A stretch of DNA of 64,000 nt from JBBROS01 sp963792675. Its GTDB lineage: Bacteria; Pseudomonadota; Alphaproteobacteria; Acetobacterales; Acetobacteraceae. The DNA lies in NCBI GenBank assembly GCA_963792675.1, contig CAWBWT010000002.1, positions 3,162,001-3,226,000 of the forward strand, in the 5' to 3' direction. Positions within the stretch are counted from its first letter, which is position 1. Each line of letters starts with the position of its first letter. Shown here one piece after another: positions 42,645-55,257 of this stretch. The notes beneath the pieces were generated by a model. It saw nothing but the letters and a program-made list of their open reading frames with translations. It searched no databases and was not told where the DNA came from. A program made the translations under genes and the position numbers.

Positions 42645-43833
42645 TGGTGCCGGCAACGGCGGAACTGGCAGTGCTGCCGGCAACCGCCGGCCGGGCGCCG
42701 AACAGGTTGGCGATGAACGTCGGCAGGCCGCGCGCCCGCCCGGTATCAACGTCGAGCACGACACTCATTCCGGCGCGCAGCGGCGGCTTACCGGCCGGGG
42801 TGTCGATGCGCACCCGCATCGGGATGCGCTGCACCACCTTCACCCAGTTGCCGCTGGTATTCTGCGGCGGCAACATCGAGAAGCTCGAGGCGGATGCCGG
42901 GCTGATGCTTTCGACCGTGCCTTGCCAGGCGGACTGGTCAGGGTAAGTATCGACCGCGACGGTCGCGTCCTGGCCGGGCCGCACCCAGGTGAGCTCGGTC
43001 TCCTTGGGATTAGCTTCGACCCACATGTGGTCGGTCGCGACGATGCTGAACGCAGCGCCGGCCGCGGCCAGGTATTGGCCCGGCTGCAGGCTCGGCACGT
43101 TGGTGACGATGCCGTCCATCGGCGCCCGCACCGTGGTGTGGTCGAGCTGCCGCGCCGCCTCGTCGCGCGCCGCCACCGCTTCCCGCATGCGCGGATGGTC
43201 GGCCACGGCGATGTCGGGATCGCCGGCCAGGTTGGCGATGATGCCGGCGAGCTGCTGCTGCAGCGAGCCGAGATGCTGCCGCGCCGAGGCGGTGTTGCGC
43301 GTCGCCTGGTCGAGCGACACCACCGACGAGGCGCCGCTGCCGACCAGCCGCTGCTGCCGCCCTTCTTCCTTGGCGTAAAAGTCGACATCCACCTGCGCCT
43401 GGCGAATCTGCGCCTGCATGTCGCGGAAGCTCGCCTTCAGCGCCTCGAGGCTGGTGGACACGATGCCGACCTGCGCATTGGCGCGGTCGAGCGCCAGCTG
43501 GAACGGCAGGTCGTCGAGCCGGAACAGCACGTCGTTCGCCTTGACCGCCTGGTTCTCATGCACCGCGATGTCGCGCACGAGGCCGGATACGTCGGTGGAG
43601 ACAGCGACGATGTCGGCCCGCACATAGGCGTTCTCGGTCGACATGACCGCGCCGCCGCGCACGTACTCGTAGCCGCCCGCCGCAAGCGCCAGCGGCAGCA
43701 GCAGGAACAGCAGCGGCCGCAGCCAGCGGCGGCGCGGGCGCGACGCCGTCGGCGCCGTCACCGGCGGTGCCTCCGCGCGGGCCAGCGGCGGTTCGGGCCG
43801 CAGGAGGACAGGTCGTTCACGCACGTCAGACAT
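42637..43833 (-). CDS. emrA: Membrane fusion protein, HlyD/EmrA family
   Basis: The periplasmic adaptor that bridges EmrB to an outer-membrane channel. 398 residues: one N-terminal transmembrane helix (WLRPLLFLLLPLALAAGGYEYV), then AYVRADIVAVSTDVSGLVRDIAVHENQAVKAND (biotinyl-lipoyl half), a helical hairpin, and the second half VRAPMDGIVTNVPSLQPGQY. It overlaps marR by 8 bases and emrB by 8 bases, so marR-emrA-emrB is one operon. Confidence 0.92.
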   Translation of the reverse strand: MSDVRERPVLLRPEPPLARAEAPPVTAPTASRPRRRWLRPLLFLLLPLALAAGGYEYVRGGAVMSTENAYVRADIVAVSTDVSGLVRDIAVHENQAVKANDVLFRLDDLPFQLALDRANAQVGIVSTSLEALKASFRDMQAQIRQAQVDVDFYAKEEGRQQRLVGSGASSVVSLDQATRNTASARQHLGSLQQQLAGIIANLAGDPDIAVADHPRMREAVAARDEAARQLDHTTVRAPMDGIVTNVPSLQPGQYLAAAGAAFSIVATDHMWVEANPKETELTWVRPGQDATVAVDTYPDQSAWQGTVESISPASASSFSMLPPQNTSGNWVKVVQRIPMRVRIDTPAGKPPLRAGMSVVLDVDTGRARGLPTFIANLFGARPAVAGSTASSAVAGTNG

Positions 43834-44305
43834 TGACCTTCTCTTTCGGTGACTGGACGGGGTCGGCCGGCTGATCGCAAGCCGCAACCAGGTTCTTGCG
43901 CATGACCGCGAGCATGCGCATCAGCTCCTCACGGCTTTCGGCCGGGATGCCGGCCAGCGCCTCGGCGCGGGTGCGCTCGCCGATGCGCCGCATCTCCGCC
44001 AGCATCGGATGCGCCTTCGCGGTCAGGTAAAGCAGCCAGATGCGGCGGTCGGTCGGATGCGGCCGGCGTTCGACCAGCCCGCAGCTCTCGAGCTTGTCGA
44101 GGATGCGCACCAGCGTGATGCCCTCGATCTCCAGGATGTCGGCGAGCCCGGCCTGGTGGATGCCCTCATTGGCGGCGAGATGCGCCAGCACCTGCCACTG
44201 CGACCGCGTCAACGCCAACCCCTTCGCATGCTGCTCGAAGCGGCGGCGGAGGAAGCGGGCGACGTCATGGAGGACGAAACCGAGTGTGGGTTGGTTGTCG
44301 GGCAA
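43826..44305 (-). CDS. MarR family transcriptional regulator of the efflux operon
   Basis: 159 residues, winged helix: TRSQWQVLAHLAANEGIHQAGLADILEIEGITLVRILDKLE (recognition helix), then RRPHPTDRRIWLLYLTAKA (wing). Probably represses emrA-emrB and senses their substrates. The start is a TTG (44305) without ribosome-binding site. An ATG at 44321 in another frame encodes MTSTLV and would join by one indel, so a further consensus error is possible. It is divergent from the binding-protein gene at 44424. Confidence 0.88.
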   Translation of the reverse strand: MPDNQPTLGFVLHDVARFLRRRFEQHAKGLALTRSQWQVLAHLAANEGIHQAGLADILEIEGITLVRILDKLESCGLVERRPHPTDRRIWLLYLTAKAHPMLAEMRRIGERTRAEALAGIPAESREELMRMLAVMRKNLVAACDQPADPVQSPKEKVNV

Positions 44306-44423
44306 CGAGGGTGCTCGTCATGAGGGTGCTTATGATCTGCAAGGTAGGTAGTCGACCCGGGGATGGCAAGCCATCCTGGCAAGCTTCGTGCATCGCGCCG
44401 TGCGGATACCGGGAGAGCACCGC

Positions 44424-45910
44424 ATGCGCCGTTGGCTTTTGACCGCCCTAATGCTCGGCGCCGCCAGCTCCGCCGACGCGCAGGGCCTCAGGGTCGGCAT
44501 GCGCGACGACCCGGACATCCTCGATCCGACCCTGTCGCGCACCTATGTCGGCACGCTCGTGATGACGGCGATGTGCGACAAGCTGTTCGACTTCGACGCC
44601 AAGCAGCGGATCGTTCCGGTGCTCGCGACCGGGTTCGAATGGGTCAACCCGACCACGCTGCTGATCCGCCTGCGGCCCGGCGTCAAATTCCAGGATGGCG
44701 AACCGATGGACGCCGGCGCGGTCAAGTATACGCTGGAACGGCACGCCGGCATGCAGGGCAGCTTCCGGCGCAACGAGATCGGCGCCATGGAGCGGGTCGA
44801 GGTGGTGGACCCGCTGACGGTGCGGGTGATCCTGAAGCAGCCGTTCTCGCCGTTCATCGCCGTGCTGACCGACCGCGCTGGCATGGTGGTGTCGCCCAAG
44901 GCCGCCGAAGCGGCCGGCAAGGAGTTCGGCCTCAAGCCGGTCTGCGCCGGCCCATTCAAGTTTGCGGAACGCGTCGCCCAGGACCGCATCGTGCTCGAGC
45001 GCTTCCCGCAATACTGGGACGCCGGACGCATCCATTACGACCGCGTCACCTACCGCGTCGTGCCGGACAGCAGCATCCGGCTCGCGAACCTCAAGGCCGG
45101 CGCGCTCGACATCGCCGAGGTGGCGCCGCTCGACGTCGCCAACGCCAAGGCCGACCCGAAGCTCGGCGTCGTCAGCGTGGCCGGGCTCGGCTATGGCGCG
45201 CTGACGATCAACCTCGCCGGCAGCACGCCGATGGCGAAGGACCCGCGTGTGCGCCAGGCGTTCCAGCTGGCGCTCGACCGGGCCGCGCTGAGTCAGGTGG
45301 TGTTCGCCGGCATGTACGAACCCGACGCGCAGGCTATCTCGGCCGCCAGCCCCTACTACGCGCCCGGCGTGCCGATGCCGCCGCACGACGTCGCCGCCGC
45401 CCGCGCCTTGCTGCAGCAGGCCGGCGTGAAAGCACCAGTGCGGGTCGATCTGCTGGTCACCAACACGCCGCAGGGCACCCAGGCCGGCGAGGTGATCCAG
45501 GCGATGGCGAACGAGGCCGGGTTCGACGTGCATGTCGTCGCCGCCGAGTTCGGCGCCGTGCTAGCCGCCACCATCCGCGGCGAGTACGACATGACGCTGG
45601 GCGGCTGGTCCGGCCTGCTCGACCCCGACAGCAACGCTACGCCTTCCTGCACACCGGCAGCGCGCTCAACATCGCCAAATACTCGAACCCCGACGCCGAC
45701 CGGCTGCTGGAGCAGGCGCGCGCCGAGAGCGACATGGGCAAGCGCCGGGCGCTGTACGAGCAGCTTTGGGGCCAGGTGCAGAAGGACCTGCCGCTCATCT
45801 ATCTCTGGACCACGCGCAATATCCTGGGCGTATCGCGTAAGGTGGAGGGCGTGACGCTGCTAGCGAATGGGTTGCTGCCGCTGCAGGATGTTCGGCCGGC
45901 GGCGCCGTGA
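44424..45910 (+). CDS. Extracellular solute-binding protein family 5 (peptide/nickel type), one frameshift as read
   Basis: The periplasmic component of a peptide- or nickel-type ABC importer, ~495 residues after correction. A signal peptide (RRWLLTALMLGAASSADA) is followed by LRVGMRDDPDILDPTLSRTYVG and DKLFDF; TLLIRLRPGVKFQDGEPMDAGAVKYTLER is the family hallmark. At about 45,640 the frame breaks after GGWSGLLDPDSN; one added base gives YAFLHTGSALNIAKYSNPDADRLLEQA and the stop at 45908-45910. No permease or ATPase is adjacent on this strand. A double-hairpin repeat begins 3 bases after the stop. Confidence 0.88.
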
Positions 45911-45912
45911 AG

Positions 45913-45959
45913 GCGAGGACGCTGTCCTCGACCTGCCGGGGCCTCGGGCCCCGGACCCC
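45913..45959. repeat. Double-hairpin repeat, family 2, copy D (inverted)
   Basis: Read on the minus strand, CCGGGGC/GCCCCGG then AGGAC/GTCCT, the same order and spacing as copies A-C. It fills the gap between the binding-protein stop and the convergent amidase stop. Confidence 0.7.
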
Positions 45960-45961
45960 GC

Positions 45962-47229
45962 TTACATTGTCGCGGCGACGGCTAGCAGGGCGCGGTCGCG
46001 GAAACGCGGCGCGGTCAGCGTGACGCCGACCGGCGAGGCCGTTCGGGCCGCGGTGGCCGGGGATGTTGACGCAGGGCACGTGCAGCAGGGTCCACATGCG
46101 GTTGAACACCGCCTCGCCGGGGTGGCGGCCGAGCGGCGCCTCGCCCTTGGCGCTCGGCGTCAGCACCGCATCGTAGGCGCCGGCCAGCGTCGTCGAACTC
46201 GGCCCGGCACCGCGCCGCTAGGTCGTAGGCCGCCGCGAGCTGCGCGCCGGTGATGCCCTCCCGGTTCTCCGCCCGGCCGATGGAAGTCGTCGTGCAGCAG
46301 ATGCCGGTGCGTGCGCGCCAGGTTCAGGAACGCCGCCCGCCCCTCCCCGTGCATGATCGTCCGGTGCGCCGCATCCAGCCCGTCGAACGACGGCGGCAGG
46401 TCCAGCGACGCTGACCGTCGCACCGCCCCGGCGCAGGCGCTCCGCCGTCGCGTCCAGCGCCTCCGGCGTCCCCGGCTCCGCCGCGTGCCAAACCGGCGAG
46501 CGGCACAGGCCGATGCGCAGCCCGTTCACGGGCGGCGGGGGCGGCGGCGCGTCGCCATGGATTTCGAAGACGTCGCACATCAACGAAAGGTCGGCGATGT
46601 CGCGGGCGAACCAGGTCAGCGTGTCGAGCGACGCCGCGTAGAGCTTCACCCCTCGCGGCTGACGGTGCCCCAGGTCGGCTTGAACGCGAACACGCCGCAG
46701 AACGAGGCCGGGCGGATGGTCGAGCCCGCCGTTTGGGTGCCGAGCGCCAGCGGCACCTGGTCGTCCGCCACCGCCGCCGCGGACCCGGCGGAGCTGCCGC
46801 CCGGGGTGCGCGCCGGGTCGAGCGGGTGGCGGGTGCCGGCAAAGCGGCCGGCGGCGGCGAACTCGGTCGTGTCGGTCTTGCCGAGGATGATGGCGCCGGC
46901 CGCGCGCAGGGTCGCGACCGCGGCGGCGTCCTGCGCCGGACGGTGCCCGGCGTAGATCGGCGAGTTGTGCTGCGTCGGCATGTCGCCGGTGTCGATCATG
47001 TCCTTCACGCCGATCGGGATACCGTGCAACAGGCCACGGATCGGCCCTTTGTCCAGCTCCCGCGCCTGCCGCAACGCATGCGCCGGGTCGAGGAAGGTCC
47101 AGGCCGCACGTCGGGGTCGCGCGCCGCGATGCGGTCGAGGCAGGCGCGCACCAGGCGCTCGGCGGTGAGCTGGCCGTCGCGGATCATCGCCGCGGCTTGG
47201 GCGGCGCCGAGCGTATTGGGCAGGGTCAC
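45962..47229 (-). pseudogene. Amidase signature family enzyme, disrupted by at least five frameshifts as read
   Basis: Would hydrolyse an amide or ureide; last gene of the rutA-like operon. Joined frames give ~420 residues: TLPNTLGAAQAAAMIRDGQL at the N-terminus, catalytic Lys in GIPIGVKDMIDTG, the cis-Ser/Ser nucleophile pair in GGSSAGSAAAV and TQTAGSTIRPASFCG, later PSAKGEAPLG and VPCVNIPG to the end RDRALLAVAATM. Frame changes occur near 47,105, 46,650, 46,420, 46,275, 46,180 and 46,030. The GTG at 47229 overlaps the ATPase stop (GTGA). The catalytic triad is intact, so sequence error is more likely than decay. Confidence 0.8.
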
Positions 47230-48203
47230 GCCGAGAGACGCCGTTCGTCGGCCGGCGCCCAGGTCAGACGGGTGGCACAGCCGGGCTCGACCGGGGCGGC
47301 GTAGAAGTCGCTGTCGGGCACCAGCGCCGAGGCCTCCCCGCCGGCGTCGGTGCGCAGCGCCACGCGGACGGCGGTGCCCTGGTATTCGACCGCGATCACC
47401 TGCACCGGCAGGCCTTCGTTGCTCGAGGCGGCAGCGGTCGGCGCGGACGGCGATGGCGCCGCCGGGTCCGTCGAGCACGTTGTGGCCGCCGATGAAGCGG
47501 GCGATGAAGCGGTTGGCCGGGCGGTCGAACACCTCGCGCGGCGAGCCGGCTTGGCTGGATCCGCCCGTGCTCCATCACCACCATCTGGTCGGCCAGCGCC
47601 ATCGCCTCGTCCTGGCTGTGGGTGACGTGGATGAAGCTGATGCCGAGCTCGCGCTGCAGCCTCTTCAACTCCTCCCGCACCCGGATGCGCAGGAACGGGT
47701 CGAGGGCAGACAGCGGCTCGTCCAGCAGCAGCACTTGCGGGCGCATGATCAGCGCGCGGGCCAAGCGCGACCCGCTGCTGCTGGCCGCCGGAGAGCTGTG
47801 CCGGCAGGCGGTCGGCGAAGCCCCCCATGTCCACGAGGTCGAGGAACTCGCGCGCCCGCTTGTGCCGCTCGGCCTTGCCGACGCCGCGCATCTTCAGGCT
47901 GAAGGCGACGTTGTCGAGGCAGCTCAGATGCGGGAACAGCGCGTAGCTCTGGAACATCATCGCCGTGCCGCGCTGCCTCGGCGGCAGGCCGGTGACGTTG
48001 CGGCCCTGGATCAGCACGTCGCCTGCCGAGATCGTCTCGTGCCCGGCGATCATCCGCAACGTGCTGGTCTTGCCGCAGCCGGACGGCCCAAGCAGGCAGC
48101 AATAGCTCGCCTTGGGCACCCGCAACGAAATCCCGTCCACGGCGACGGTTGCGCCGTACTGCTTGACGACATCGACCAGCTCGACATCGAACTGGGGGTC
48201 CAT
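47226..48203 (-). pseudogene. Polyamine-type ABC ATPase (PotA-like), about three frameshifts as read
   Basis: The ATPase of the 47-51 kb importer. Walker A GPSGCGKTSTLRMIAG, Q-loop MMFQSYALFPHL, signature LSGGQQQRVAL, Walker B VLLLDEPLSALDP and switch VTHSQDEAMAL are all present but split among frames, with breaks near 47,762, 47,557 and 47,430. The end DSDFYAAPVEPGCATRLTW is a TOBE domain. The ATG at 48203. Gene order and family match potABCD importers. Confidence 0.85.
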
Positions 48204-48225
48204 CTCAACTCCCTTCAGTATAGCG

Positions 48226-48271
48226 GGCCTGGGGGCGCCGCCCCCAGCGGGTCAAGGGCGGAGCCCTTGCG
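48226..48271. repeat. Double-hairpin repeat, family 2, copy B
   Basis: CTGGGGG/CCCCCAG then AAGGGC/GCCCTT. It spans the permease stop at 48252-48254 and encodes that protein's last residues. Confidence 0.75.
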
Positions 48272-49080
48272 CTCGCCGCCGCTGCATCCGCAGCACCGCC
48301 GTCATCGTGCCGCCGATCAGCACGAACGACACCGCCGTCGTCACGGTGCCGATCGCGAACAGCACCGGCGTGCTGTCGCTCGAGATCAGCGCGTAGATCT
48401 CGAGCGGCAGGGTGTTGTAGCTGCCGATCGTGAGCGTGGTGCGCGCGTATTCGTCGTAGGACAGCGTGAAGGCGCCGACCGCGACGCCGATGATGCCGGG
48501 CGCGAGGATCGGCAAGGTGACGTAGCGCAGCCGCTGCCAGGGCGAGGCGCCGAGGTCGGTCGCGGCTTCCTCGTAGGTGCGGTTGAAGCGGGCGACGACG
48601 GCGAACATGGTCAGCAGGCCGAACGGCAAGGTCCAGGTGAGCTGCGCGCCGAGCGCCGAGGTCCACAGGCCCTGCGGCAGGCCGAGCATCTGGAAGCCGA
48701 GGCCGATGCCGAACCCGACCAGCAGGCTCGGCATCACCAGGCTGGCGATCGCCATGTAGAACAGCAGCCCGGCGCCGGGAAAGCGCCGCCGGAAGCCGAG
48801 CCCGGCGGCGACCGAGATCACGACCGTCAGCGCGCTGACCACCACGGCCAGCGCGATCGAGCGGCCGAACGACACCGGGATGTTGGCCATCTGCCCGGGC
48901 TTGAGGATGTCGGCGAACCATTTGGTCGACACGCCGACCATCGGGAAGGTGACGCCGCCGGTCGGCCCCTGGAACGACAGCAGGTAGATGATCAGCATGG
49001 GACCGTAGAGGAACAGCAGGAACGCGCCCATCAAGCCCGGCCAGCAGGTAGAAGGTGAACGGCCGTGTTTCCCGGATCAC
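48252..49080 (-). pseudogene. ABC permease, PotC type, one frameshift at the N-terminus as read
   Basis: Inner-membrane permease with EEAATDLGASPWQRLRYVTLP (EAA loop) and TLSYDEYARTTLTIGSYNTLPL, both PotC-like; ~275 residues after correction. GTG 49080 reads IRETRPFTFYLLAGL, and removal of one base near 49,032 continues into MGAFLLFLYGPMLIIYLLSFQ, the first membrane helix. Reading only from 49034 would give an intact 260-residue frame lacking the N-terminal tail. It starts 7 bases after the PotB-like gene. Confidence 0.85.
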
Positions 49081-49087
49081 GGCGGCC

Positions 49088-50007
49088 TCAACTCACGAGC
49101 TCCTTGCGGACGTCCACGACCCGCATCATCAGCGCGACCACGATGGCGACGAAGAGCGACCAGCACGACCGCGCTGGCCGAGGCCGGCGGGAACTGCATG
49201 GCCTGGATCTCGGTCGAGAGCGCGGAGACGATGGACGCGCTTTGCCCGCCGCTCATGCGCTTGACCACGAAGTAGTCGCCGATCACCTGGGTGAACACCA
49301 GGATCGAGCCGAGCGCGATGCCGGTGCGCGACAGCGGCATGACGACGTGGCGCAGCATCTGGAACCGGCTGGCGCCGGCGTCGCGCGCGGCCTCGAGCAG
49401 TGCGCGGTCGATCTTGGACATCGAGTTGGCGATCGGCCCGATCATCAGCAGCGTGTTGAGGTGCACGTAGGTGATGATGACGGAGAAGTCGGAGAACAGC
49501 AGGAAATCGAGCGGGTGGTCGGTGATGCGCAGGTCCATCAGCATGGTGTTGAAGGCGCCGTTGCGGCCCAGGAATGGGATCCAGGCGATGGTGCGGATGA
49601 TGCCCGAGGTCCAGAACGGGATGGCGCAGGCGAGGAACAGCATCATCCGCACGGTGCCGCTGCGGACGTGGAACACCAGGAACTGGGCGATGTTGAAGCC
49701 GAGGAACAGCGTCACCGCCCAGACGATGAGCGCGAACCGCAGCGAGCTGGCGTAGATGCGCCAGGTGGCCGGGGTGGTGAACAGGTCCTTGTAGTTGTCG
49801 AGCATGAACGCCGGGTAGATGCCGACGCGGTCGTAGTCCCAGAAGCTGATGACCAGGAACAGGATGGTCGGCGCCGCGAACAGCACGAGCAGGATGAGCG
49901 CGAGCGGCGCCGACCTGCAGCCAGGAGACAGCCAGGGCGGCAAGCGCTGCCGGCAGCCGCGGCGCGCCCGCCTCGGCCGCAGGCGGTGCCGTGGCGAGCG
50001 CCGACAT
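49088..50007 (-). pseudogene. ABC permease, PotB type, about two frameshifts as read
   Basis: Partner permease of ~305 residues. Most is continuous (ILLVLFAAPTILFLVISFWDYD ... EAARDAGASRFQMLRHVVMPL, the EAA loop, and IGDYFVVKRMSGGQS). Breaks occur near 49,920, where the N-terminus MSALATAPPAAEAGAPRLP joins, and near 49,152, after which VAIVVALMMRVVDVRKELVS runs to the stop at 49088-49090. The ATG at 50007 overlaps nothing but follows the binding-protein stop by 2 bases. Confidence 0.85.
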
Positions 50008-50009
50008 GG

Positions 50010-51297
50010 TCAGACGCTGATGAACTCGTTCCACCGCCGCGTCAGATAGCGGTCCTCGTCCATGACCGAGTTCCACACCGCGATGCGGCCGATCCGCTCC
50101 TCGAACGAGCCGCCGTCGCGGGCGCGGCCGGCCTTCTCCATCAGGCGGCCGAACGGGTCCTTCATGTCCTCGGCCGCCGGCTTGCCGCCGTACCAGTAGT
50201 CCCACTCGGCCGCGCTCAGGAACTTCTTGGCGTTCTCCGGCTGCGCCGAATAGTAGCCCTCGCGCGCGATCACCGACGCCGGCGTAGCCGGCCGTGTACC
50301 AGTTCAGGTACTCGTAGGCGCAATCGAGCTTCAGCCCCGACAGATGCTTCATGAACCCCATCATGTAGCCCCAGCCGCGATAGCCCTCTTTCAGCGGCTG
50401 GAACACGCACGGGATGCCGCGGCTGCGCACGGCGGTGACGGCCGGCGACCACATCGACTGGATCACCACCTCGCCCGAGGCCATCAGGTTCACCGACTGG
50501 TCGAACGAGCCCCAGAACGAACGGAACTGGCCGGCCTTCTTCAAGTCGATCATGATCGCGATCGTCTTGTCGATCTCGTCCTTGGTCATGTTGCCCTTGT
50601 CGGCGTATTTGATGTCGCCGCGGGCTTCGAGCGCCATGGCGACGTCGATCACGCCGATCGGTCGGGTTGTCCTGCAGCGCCGCCTTGCCCTTGAACTCGG
50701 GGTTCAGCAGGTCCGCCCAGCTGGTGACGGGCCGCCCAGTGAGGTCGGGGCGGACGCCGAGCGTGTCGCCGTTGGTGATGGTCGGCACGCCGTTCAGGAA
50801 CTCGGTCGGCGCCGGCGCGGCCTTGGCGCCGCTGGCGTCGGTCGCATACAGCACCTTGTAGGGCGCGATGCCCTCGGTCGAGGCCTTGCGGCCGTCCGAA
50901 AAGACGCGACTTGGTGAACAGCGGCAGGGTCGCGTCCCACTGCTTGAACTTCGCGACCGGGATCGTCTGCAGGATGCCGCGCCCGATCAGGTATTTCATG
51001 TAGGCGAGGCTCACGTCGCCGACGTCGATGTTGGCCGACTGCGTGAGGTAACGGTTGATCAGGTCGGCGTTCTCCGACGCCTGCATCGTCACCTTGAAGC
51101 CGAGGTCCTTCGTCGCCTGCTCGCCGATCTGCGTCAGCACCGTGACCGGCTGCCCGGCGTGGCGGATCTCGACGTCCTTGATGTTCTGCGCCCAGATGGT
51201 CGGGAACCCGGTGATCGCCCCCGACCCGGCCGCCGCCCCCACGGCGCGCCGACAGCACGCCGCGCCTGGTTACGCCCTTAGACCTGGTTACAGTCAT
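50010..51297 (-). pseudogene. Extracellular solute-binding protein, PotD-like, about four frameshifts as read
   Basis: The periplasmic binding protein of the importer; ~427 residues when joined. The N-terminus MTVTRSKGVTRRGVLSARRG looks like a twin-arginine signal. Mature segments: ITGFPTIWAQNIKDVEIRHAG, YLTQSANIDVGDVSLAYMKYL, FLNGVPTITNGDTLGVRPDL, ADLLNPEFKGKAALQDNPT, GEVVIQSMWSPAVTAVRSRG and AEWDYWYGGKPAAEDM. Breaks fall near 51,238, 50,905, 50,660 and 50,275. It is longer than canonical PotD; ligand unknown. Confidence 0.83.
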
Positions 51298-51308
51298 GTT
51301 CGTCGCTC

Positions 51309-52393
<1,085 letters not shown>

Positions 52394-52734
52394 GGTCCGG
52401 TCCTTTGCGCGCCAAATCTGAATGCCGGGTCGAACGCCGCCTGTTCGCGTTCGCTGAGGCCGCCGCTGCGGCCTGATCCGCCAGGTCCGGGTCTCTCGCC
52501 CGATGCCGGAGCCTAACGAGAGCCCGCGGGGAGGGTCAATCGGCCTTGCCCACAAGAAGGACACCAGCGACGCACAAACTGCCCTTTGCATAGGCATTCA
52601 CCAGAAATTCGCCTCAAACACGACCAGCTCCATCGTGCTTCAAAGGAAATGCCGTAGCTTGCGGCAGAAAGTGATGCTGCACTGCCGCATCCCGGCTTGC
52701 CGCCGCCACGTGCCGGCCCGTAGCCTGTCCCGCG
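52394..52734. other. 341-base divergent control region, rutA-like / nasA
   Basis: No coding frame is supported. An inverted repeat TGCCG...CGGCA lies at 52650-52666, 69 bases before nasA. No convincing sigma-54 or sigma-70 promoter was identified for either side. Confidence 0.45.
52650..52666. promoter_or_regulatory. Inverted repeat upstream of nasA
   Basis: TGCCG and CGGCA flank seven bases, with symmetric A and T inside. Placement just upstream of the nitrate assimilation operon suggests a regulator site; no protein is assigned. Confidence 0.35.
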
Positions 52735-54859
<2,125 letters not shown>

Positions 54860-54899
54860 TTCCTGCGACCAGGCGCCTCAACGTCAGTAAGGGTTAACG

Positions 54900-55247
54900 A
54901 TGGAAACCACGCCTCGCTTCATGTCCGGTGTTTTCGCGTTCAACGGCCAGGGGTTCGAGACGCCCTCGCCGTTGGGTCCGGGCCTCAGCTACACCGTGCC
55001 GGCCGATAAGCGGTCGCAGATGATCTACTTTCGCGCCGGCAACTCGGCCGATGCGATGGTGGCCGTGTTCCTGATGCGCGACGGCAAGCCGATGCGCACC
55101 TTCCCGATCGGTGCCAAGGGGGCCGTTCACGTGCCGCTGGCCGTGGTCGAGGACCTGATGCCCGACAGCACCGTCACGCTGACAGTCGCCGCACCTGCCG
55201 GGGCCGAGGGCACCATCGTGCTCGACGTCGGCCTGATCGAGATCTGA
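54900..55247 (+). CDS. Small conserved-looking protein between nasA and nirB, unknown
   Basis: 115 residues without signal peptide or membrane segment, predicted mostly beta: FAFNGQGFETPSPLGPGLSYTVP, then SQMIYFRAGNSADAMVAVFLMRDGKPMR and TVTLTVAAPAGAEGTIVLDVGLIEI. It has no cysteine, so it is not a redox carrier. It lies 40 bases after nasA and 10 before nirB, inside the assimilation operon, so it may stabilise or regulate one of these enzymes. I cannot name the family. Confidence 0.8.
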   Translation: METTPRFMSGVFAFNGQGFETPSPLGPGLSYTVPADKRSQMIYFRAGNSADAMVAVFLMRDGKPMRTFPIGAKGAVHVPLAVVEDLMPDSTVTLTVAAPAGAEGTIVLDVGLIEI

Positions 55248-55257
55248 GGAGCGCGCC

